Source of the DNA: Bacteroidaceae bacterium | GTDB taxonomy: Bacteria; Bacteroidota; Bacteroidia; Bacteroidales; Bacteroidaceae | NCBI GenBank assembly: GCA_028707655.1 | Contig: JAQWAN010000046.1 | Span: forward strand, 1 to 10,617 | Direction: 5' to 3' | DNA: 10,617 bases | In this document: positions 7,408-10,617 of the stretch, one piece after another | Position numbering within the stretch: position 1 is the first letter of the stretch | How the letters are laid out: the number at the start of each line of letters is the position of its first letter | Position numbers and translations under genes: made by a program | The notes under the pieces: generated by a model | Database searches by the model: none | Told to the model about the DNA's origin: nothing | Seen by the model: only the letters and a program-made list of their open reading frames with translations

Positions 7408-7415
7408 TATTTTTG
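7408..7415 (+). promoter_or_regulatory. Candidate -7 element for holB-ricT-gldH
   Basis: TATTTTTG matches TAnnTTTG, 54 bases upstream of the holB ATG in the 183-base spacer after meaB. No -33 TTTG stands at the usual distance. I see no convincing terminator for meaB in this spacer, so some readthrough into holB is possible. Confidence 0.45.
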
Positions 7416-7469
7416 CAAAAGAGCCTTGATTATTAGTAGCTTAATTTATAAAAAAGAAAAGATAAAAAC

Positions 7470-8591
7470 ATGTTTTTTTCAGATGTAATAGGTCAGAATG
7501 CCATTAAGAAAAGTTTAATCCAAGAGATTAATAATAACCGTATGGCACATGCGCAGCTCTTTTGCGGAAAAGAAGGAGTAGGAAAAATGGCGCTTGCTTT
7601 GGCTTATGCTCGCTACTTATTATGCACTAATAAGGGAGAAAAAGATGCTTGTGGCGTATGCCCATCGTGTGTAAAATTCTCTAAACTGATACACCCCGAT
7701 CTACATTTTATCTTTCCGGTATTTAAAAAGAAAAGTAAAGAAACACTCTCTAGCGATTGCTTAGAGGAATGGAGAAAAATGCTGCTCCACTCTACCTATT
7801 TTAATAATGCCACTTGGCTCAAAGAGATTGGTGCAGAGAACCAACAACTACGCATCTACACCAAAGAGAGTGACATTATTGCACAGAAGCTAAGCTATGT
7901 TGCGAGCCAGGGCGGATACAAAATAGCCATCATCTGGCTACCAGAAAAGATGATGACAGAGTGTGCCAACAAATTGTTGAAATTGTTAGAAGAGCCACCG
8001 CAAAAAACCATCTTTTTACTGGTTTCAGAAAATCCTGGACTTTTATTACCTACCATAATAAGTAGGACGCAACGTATTGAAATTCCTGCTATTGAGAACG
8101 AAGCGATTAGCACAGAACTGATTAATCGATTTGCACTTCCACCAAAGGAGGCCACACATATTGCACATAATGCCAATGGCAATTTCATCAAAGCGGTAGA
8201 AGCAGTGCAAGTGAGTGAAGAGACATTGTATTATTTTGAACTCTTTGTGGAGCTCATGAGAATGTCTTATCTTCGAAAACTAAAAGAGATGCATGCTTGG
8301 AGCTTTAAATTGGCAGGCGTAGGACGGGAACGACAAAAAGCCTTTTTAGAATATGCACAACAGATGATTCGAGAAAATTTTGTCTATAATTTTCATCAGG
8401 AAGAAATGAATTATCTTACGGCTAGAGAAAAAGAGTTCTCTACGCGATTCTCCCCTTTTATCAATGAGAAAAATGTGGTCGATATAATGACCGAACTAAG
8501 TGAAGCACAACAACATATTGAACAAAACGTAAACCCTAAAATGGTTTTCTTCGATTTCTCTATGAAAATGATAATGCTTCTGAAAAGATAA
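7470..8591 (+). CDS. holB: DNA polymerase III subunit delta' (clamp loader)
   Basis: The 373-residue protein is the delta' arm of the replicative clamp loader, which opens and places the beta sliding clamp on DNA. The N-terminus FSDVIGQNAIKKSL (3-16) is typical. The P-loop GKEGVGKM (33-40) has Met where ATP-hydrolysing family members have Thr/Ser. The strand KIAIIWLPEKM (151-161) lacks the Walker B acidic pair. Both fit a catalytically silent delta'. Cysteines 52, 61, 64 and 67 form the C-x8-C-x2-C-x2-C zinc module seen in bacterial delta'. KLLKLLEEPP (168-177) and SRTQ (198-201, in place of the arginine-finger SRCQ) follow. The C-terminal 150 residues are a diverged helical collar domain. 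It starts an operon with ricT, 18 bases downstream. Confidence 0.93.
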   Translation: MFFSDVIGQNAIKKSLIQEINNNRMAHAQLFCGKEGVGKMALALAYARYLLCTNKGEKDACGVCPSCVKFSKLIHPDLHFIFPVFKKKSKETLSSDCLEEWRKMLLHSTYFNNATWLKEIGAENQQLRIYTKESDIIAQKLSYVASQGGYKIAIIWLPEKMMTECANKLLKLLEEPPQKTIFLLVSENPGLLLPTIISRTQRIEIPAIENEAISTELINRFALPPKEATHIAHNANGNFIKAVEAVQVSEETLYYFELFVELMRMSYLRKLKEMHAWSFKLAGVGRERQKAFLEYAQQMIRENFVYNFHQEEMNYLTAREKEFSTRFSPFINEKNVVDIMTELSEAQQHIEQNVNPKMVFFDFSMKMIMLLKR

Positions 8592-8609
8592 CGGTATAAA
8601 TAGAATAAT

Positions 8610-9998
8610 ATGAGTAATATAGAATATAAACAAAAAAAACAACTTTGCGCTAAAGGTTGCTCCCGACAAAATAATAAACTGAATGTCTATGATTGGCTGG
8701 CGGATATACCAGAAAATGGCAAAGAGGAGGATTTGATTGAGGTGCAATTTAAAAATACACGCAAGGGATATTATAGAAACAGCAATAACCTAGAGCTTGT
8801 AAAAGGCGATGTGGTGGCGGTTGAATCTTCACCTGGACACGATGTAGGAACGGTTACACTTACCGGTAAATTGGTGCGCCTGCAAATGAAAAAAATACGT
8901 TTTAGAGCCGACTCTGAAATAAAACGTGTCTACAGAAAGGTCAAACCTATCGACATTGATAAATATAATGAGGCCAAAGCAAAAGAACACGAAACAATGA
9001 TTCGTGCACGTAAAATTGCGGAAGACTTAGATCTAAAAATGAAAATTGGCGACGTGGAATACCAAGGGGATGGCAATAAAGCTATCTTCTACTATATTGC
9101 CGACGAAAGGGTGGACTTTAGACGTTTAATCAAAGTGCTTGCGGATGCGTTTAGAGTACGTATAGAGATGAAACAGATTGGTGCACGACAAGAGGCTGGA
9201 CGAATTGGTGGTATTGGACCTTGCGGTAGAGAGCTCTGCTGCGCTTCGTGGATGACAAATTTTGTTTCTGTTTCTACCAATGCAGCACGTATACAAGATA
9301 TCTCACTAAATCCACAGAAACTTGCAGGACAATGTGCTAAACTGAAATGTTGTCTGAACTATGAGGTAGATGAATATGTGGAGGCACAGAAACGCTTACC
9401 ATCAAGAGAGATTAAACTAGAGACAATAGATGGTACTTTCTACTTCTTTAAAGCAGATATCCTGAAAAATGAAATAACCTATTCCAGCGATAAAAACTTT
9501 GCAGCTAATCTGGTTGCTATCAGCGGCAGAAGAGCTTTCGAGATTATCAACATGAATAGAAAAGGGGAAAAACCTGAAAGACTCTCACTCGAAGAGGTGG
9601 ACAAAAAATCCGAGACCGAATCGGGAATTCTTAACCAAGACAGTCTAACTCGTTTCGACAAGAAAAATCAGGAACAACCAAAACGAAACAACAAAAGAAG
9701 AAAAAGAATAGCACCTAACGACAATAAAGCAGGTGGTAACAATAGACCAACGCCTACAAGAACAAATAGTCCATCGGGCAAGAATGACGGGGCTAAAAAA
9801 GATACAGTTAGAAAAGAGCAACGAAATAAACCCGAAAGAACAAAACCGGAGGCAGCTAAAAGAGCAAAGAAAGAGGTAAATAATACCAAAAAGGTCGAGA
9901 ATAAAGAAGCTCCTGCCAATGATGCAAAGAAAACAAATAGAAACCCAAGAAGAAGGAATAACCGGACAAATAAGCCTAAGGAAACGCCTGCTGAATAG
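8610..9998 (+). CDS. ricT: RicT/YaaT-family protein (PSP1 C-terminal domain) with long basic tail
   Basis: The 462-residue protein has a conserved core (about 1-315) and a disordered tail (about 320-462). The core starts with CAKGCSRQNNKLNVYDWL (13-30). The PSP1 domain (about 90-185) is followed by two cysteine blocks, GPCGRELCCASW (203-214) and GQCAKLKCCLNYE (240-252). The cysteine pattern C-x4-CC-x30-C-x4-CC (205, 210, 211, 242, 247, 248) matches the cluster-binding cysteines of Bacillus RicT, which with RicA and RicF forms an iron-sulfur complex that influences RNase Y-dependent RNA maturation. RicA/RicF partners are not in this window, and I do not expect them in Bacteroidota, so the role here is open. 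The tail is rich in Lys, Arg, Asn and Pro (e.g. KRRKR at 362-366, RNPRRRNNR at 444-452) and looks nucleic-acid-binding. gldH begins 17 bases after the stop. Confidence 0.9.
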   Translation: MSNIEYKQKKQLCAKGCSRQNNKLNVYDWLADIPENGKEEDLIEVQFKNTRKGYYRNSNNLELVKGDVVAVESSPGHDVGTVTLTGKLVRLQMKKIRFRADSEIKRVYRKVKPIDIDKYNEAKAKEHETMIRARKIAEDLDLKMKIGDVEYQGDGNKAIFYYIADERVDFRRLIKVLADAFRVRIEMKQIGARQEAGRIGGIGPCGRELCCASWMTNFVSVSTNAARIQDISLNPQKLAGQCAKLKCCLNYEVDEYVEAQKRLPSREIKLETIDGTFYFFKADILKNEITYSSDKNFAANLVAISGRRAFEIINMNRKGEKPERLSLEEVDKKSETESGILNQDSLTRFDKKNQEQPKRNNKRRKRIAPNDNKAGGNNRPTPTRTNSPSGKNDGAKKDTVRKEQRNKPERTKPEAAKRAKKEVNNTKKVENKEAPANDAKKTNRNPRRRNNRTNKPKETPAE

Positions 9999-10015
9999 TT
10001 CTATTGCATACTCTA

Positions 10016-10468
10016 ATGACAAGAATTAAAAAATATATGATGGCAAGCACACTACTAATACTAGTAAGTGCTTGCCTACCAAGTACATTGTTTCACTCCT
10101 TTTTATCTGTTCATCTTAATGGATGGGAAAGGGGGGATACACTTGTTTTTAAACCTATAGTGAACGATTCAATAAGCAATAAACAAGTGCTTCTAGAGGT
10201 TAGAAACACCACAAAATATGCATATACATCACTCCTGCTCTGCATGGAATGTAGAACAAATAATCAGGTGACACGTATAGATACATTTAATTACCCTATC
10301 ACAAATGAACAGGGCACTTGGAAGGGAGCAGGTAACATCTACAAACAAAGTGCACTACTCCTATATAACCACTATACTCCGCATACAGAATACCGCATTT
10401 GGCATTGCATGGGAGATGAAAAAGTAAAAGGTATTGAGAGTATTGGTTTGCATATTAAAAGGAAATAG
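10016..10468 (+). CDS. gldH: GldH-like lipoprotein
   Basis: From the ATG at 10016 the product is 150 residues. An upstream in-frame TTG at 10004 would add four residues and overlap nothing, but ATG gives the better signal peptide: MTRIKK, then a hydrophobic core, then lipobox LVSAC with the lipidated Cys at residue 20. The mature part has HLNGWERGDTLVF (about 34-46), the typical GldH start, and a beta-rich body ending IGLHIKRK. GldH was named in gliding Flavobacterium, but it persists in many non-gliding Bacteroidota and is often found downstream of holB and ricT, as here. It is thought to sit in the periplasm on a lipid anchor. Its molecular role is not established. Identification rests on the lipobox, the W-x-x-G-D motif, length and gene order rather than strong sequence conservation. 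Confidence 0.8.
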   Translation: MTRIKKYMMASTLLILVSACLPSTLFHSFLSVHLNGWERGDTLVFKPIVNDSISNKQVLLEVRNTTKYAYTSLLLCMECRTNNQVTRIDTFNYPITNEQGTWKGAGNIYKQSALLLYNHYTPHTEYRIWHCMGDEKVKGIESIGLHIKRK

Positions 10469-10477
10469 GGCTAAGCT

Positions 10478-10532
10478 GCCTATCGGCTATACACCATCTA
10501 CCCCAATAAGAAGGGGCAGCTAGCATACCTCC
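10478..10532. repeat. Hairpin-forming direct repeat, copy 1
   Basis: Starts GCCTATCGG and ends AGCATACCTCC. The copy to its right begins 77 bases later and is about 80 percent identical. Possible structures: a small GCC-TATC-GGC hairpin (10478-10487), a CCCC/GGGG stem (10501-10504 with 10513-10516), a longer-range AGCTGCC/GGCAGCT pairing (10474-10480 with 10515-10521), and GGGG against CCTCC around loop CAGCTAGCATA. No T tract follows, so it is not a standard intrinsic terminator for gldH. Confidence 0.65.
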
Positions 10533-10554
10533 AATAACCTCTTATCAGCAAAAC

Positions 10555-10608
10555 GCCTATCGGTTCTATACCATCTATCAATAAAGGTGGCAGCAAGCAT
10601 ACCACCTC
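10555..10608. repeat. Hairpin-forming direct repeat, copy 2
   Basis: Shares GCCTATCGG, ACCATCTA, CAATAA, GGCAGC and AGCATACC in order with copy 1, with a net three-base deletion. AGGTGG (10585-10590) pairs perfectly with CCACCT (10602-10607) around loop CAGCAAGCATA, which differs from the copy 1 loop at one base. The window ends nine bases further on, so more copies may follow. Confidence 0.65.
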
Positions 10609-10617
10609 CTATGGGTT

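Noticed and set aside
7470..7589. The altered P-loop (Met for Thr/Ser) of holB as a damaged gene.
   Set aside because: Delta' subunits commonly lack ATPase residues, and the zinc module and the rest of the fold are intact.
9645..10022. A 125-codon minus-strand frame, with others nested in it, opposite the RicT tail.
   Set aside because: The Lys/Arg-rich codons of the RicT tail read as hydrophobic, Cys/Ser/Phe-rich sequence on the other strand. No family resemblance or start context supports a gene.
10469..10617. Short minus-strand reading frames starting MLAA in each terminal repeat.
   Set aside because: They are 17-30 codons long, end in different frames, and are more simply explained by repeat similarity. 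I mention them only in the repeat finding.

Overview
The window is an ordinary chromosomal housekeeping region from a member of the Bacteroidota, most likely the order Bacteroidales. I infer this from the protein set (GldH, a Bacteroidota-type RicT, a DUF1573 protein, a DUF349 repeat protein), the lack of Shine-Dalgarno sites (starts follow A-rich leaders), and several upstream matches to the Bacteroidota -7 promoter element TAnnTTTG. I cannot name the genus. Base composition looks even, and I see no insertion sequence, phage gene, CRISPR array, tRNA or rRNA.

Layout, left to right. (1) The 5' part of a leftward gene for a flippase-like (lysylphosphatidylglycerol synthase TM-region, PF03706) membrane protein. 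It shares a short divergent promoter region with rightward rsmA (16S rRNA dimethyltransferase). rsmA overlaps mgtE (magnesium transporter/channel) by 4 bases. (2) A 132-base spacer with an AT-rich dyad and a candidate promoter leads to a 663-residue protein with five DUF349 repeats. Its N-terminus is a Thr/Ala-rich tract encoded by a 42-bp minisatellite, and the gene ends at a strong intrinsic terminator. (3) The 369-base gap from 4722 to 5090 holds that terminator, a 22-bp tandem repeat with CAGCTG cores, and a -7 element. No credible gene lies in it. (4) An exported DUF1573 protein is followed 18 bases later by meaB, a P-loop GTPase chaperone of B12-dependent mutases. (5) After a 183-base spacer with a -7 element comes a tight operon holB (clamp-loader delta') - ricT (PSP1 domain) - gldH (lipoprotein). 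(6) The last 149 bases contain no convincing gene but hold two imperfect copies of a ~50-bp hairpin-forming direct repeat, 77 bases apart.

Functional themes are ribosome maturation together with Mg2+ uptake (rsmA-mgtE), cofactor-enzyme maintenance (meaB), replication (holB), and two poorly understood conserved Bacteroidota proteins (RicT, GldH). I found no defence, secretion or mobile system. The least explained material is non-coding: the 22-bp array, the terminal hairpin repeats and the face-to-face divergent promoter elements.
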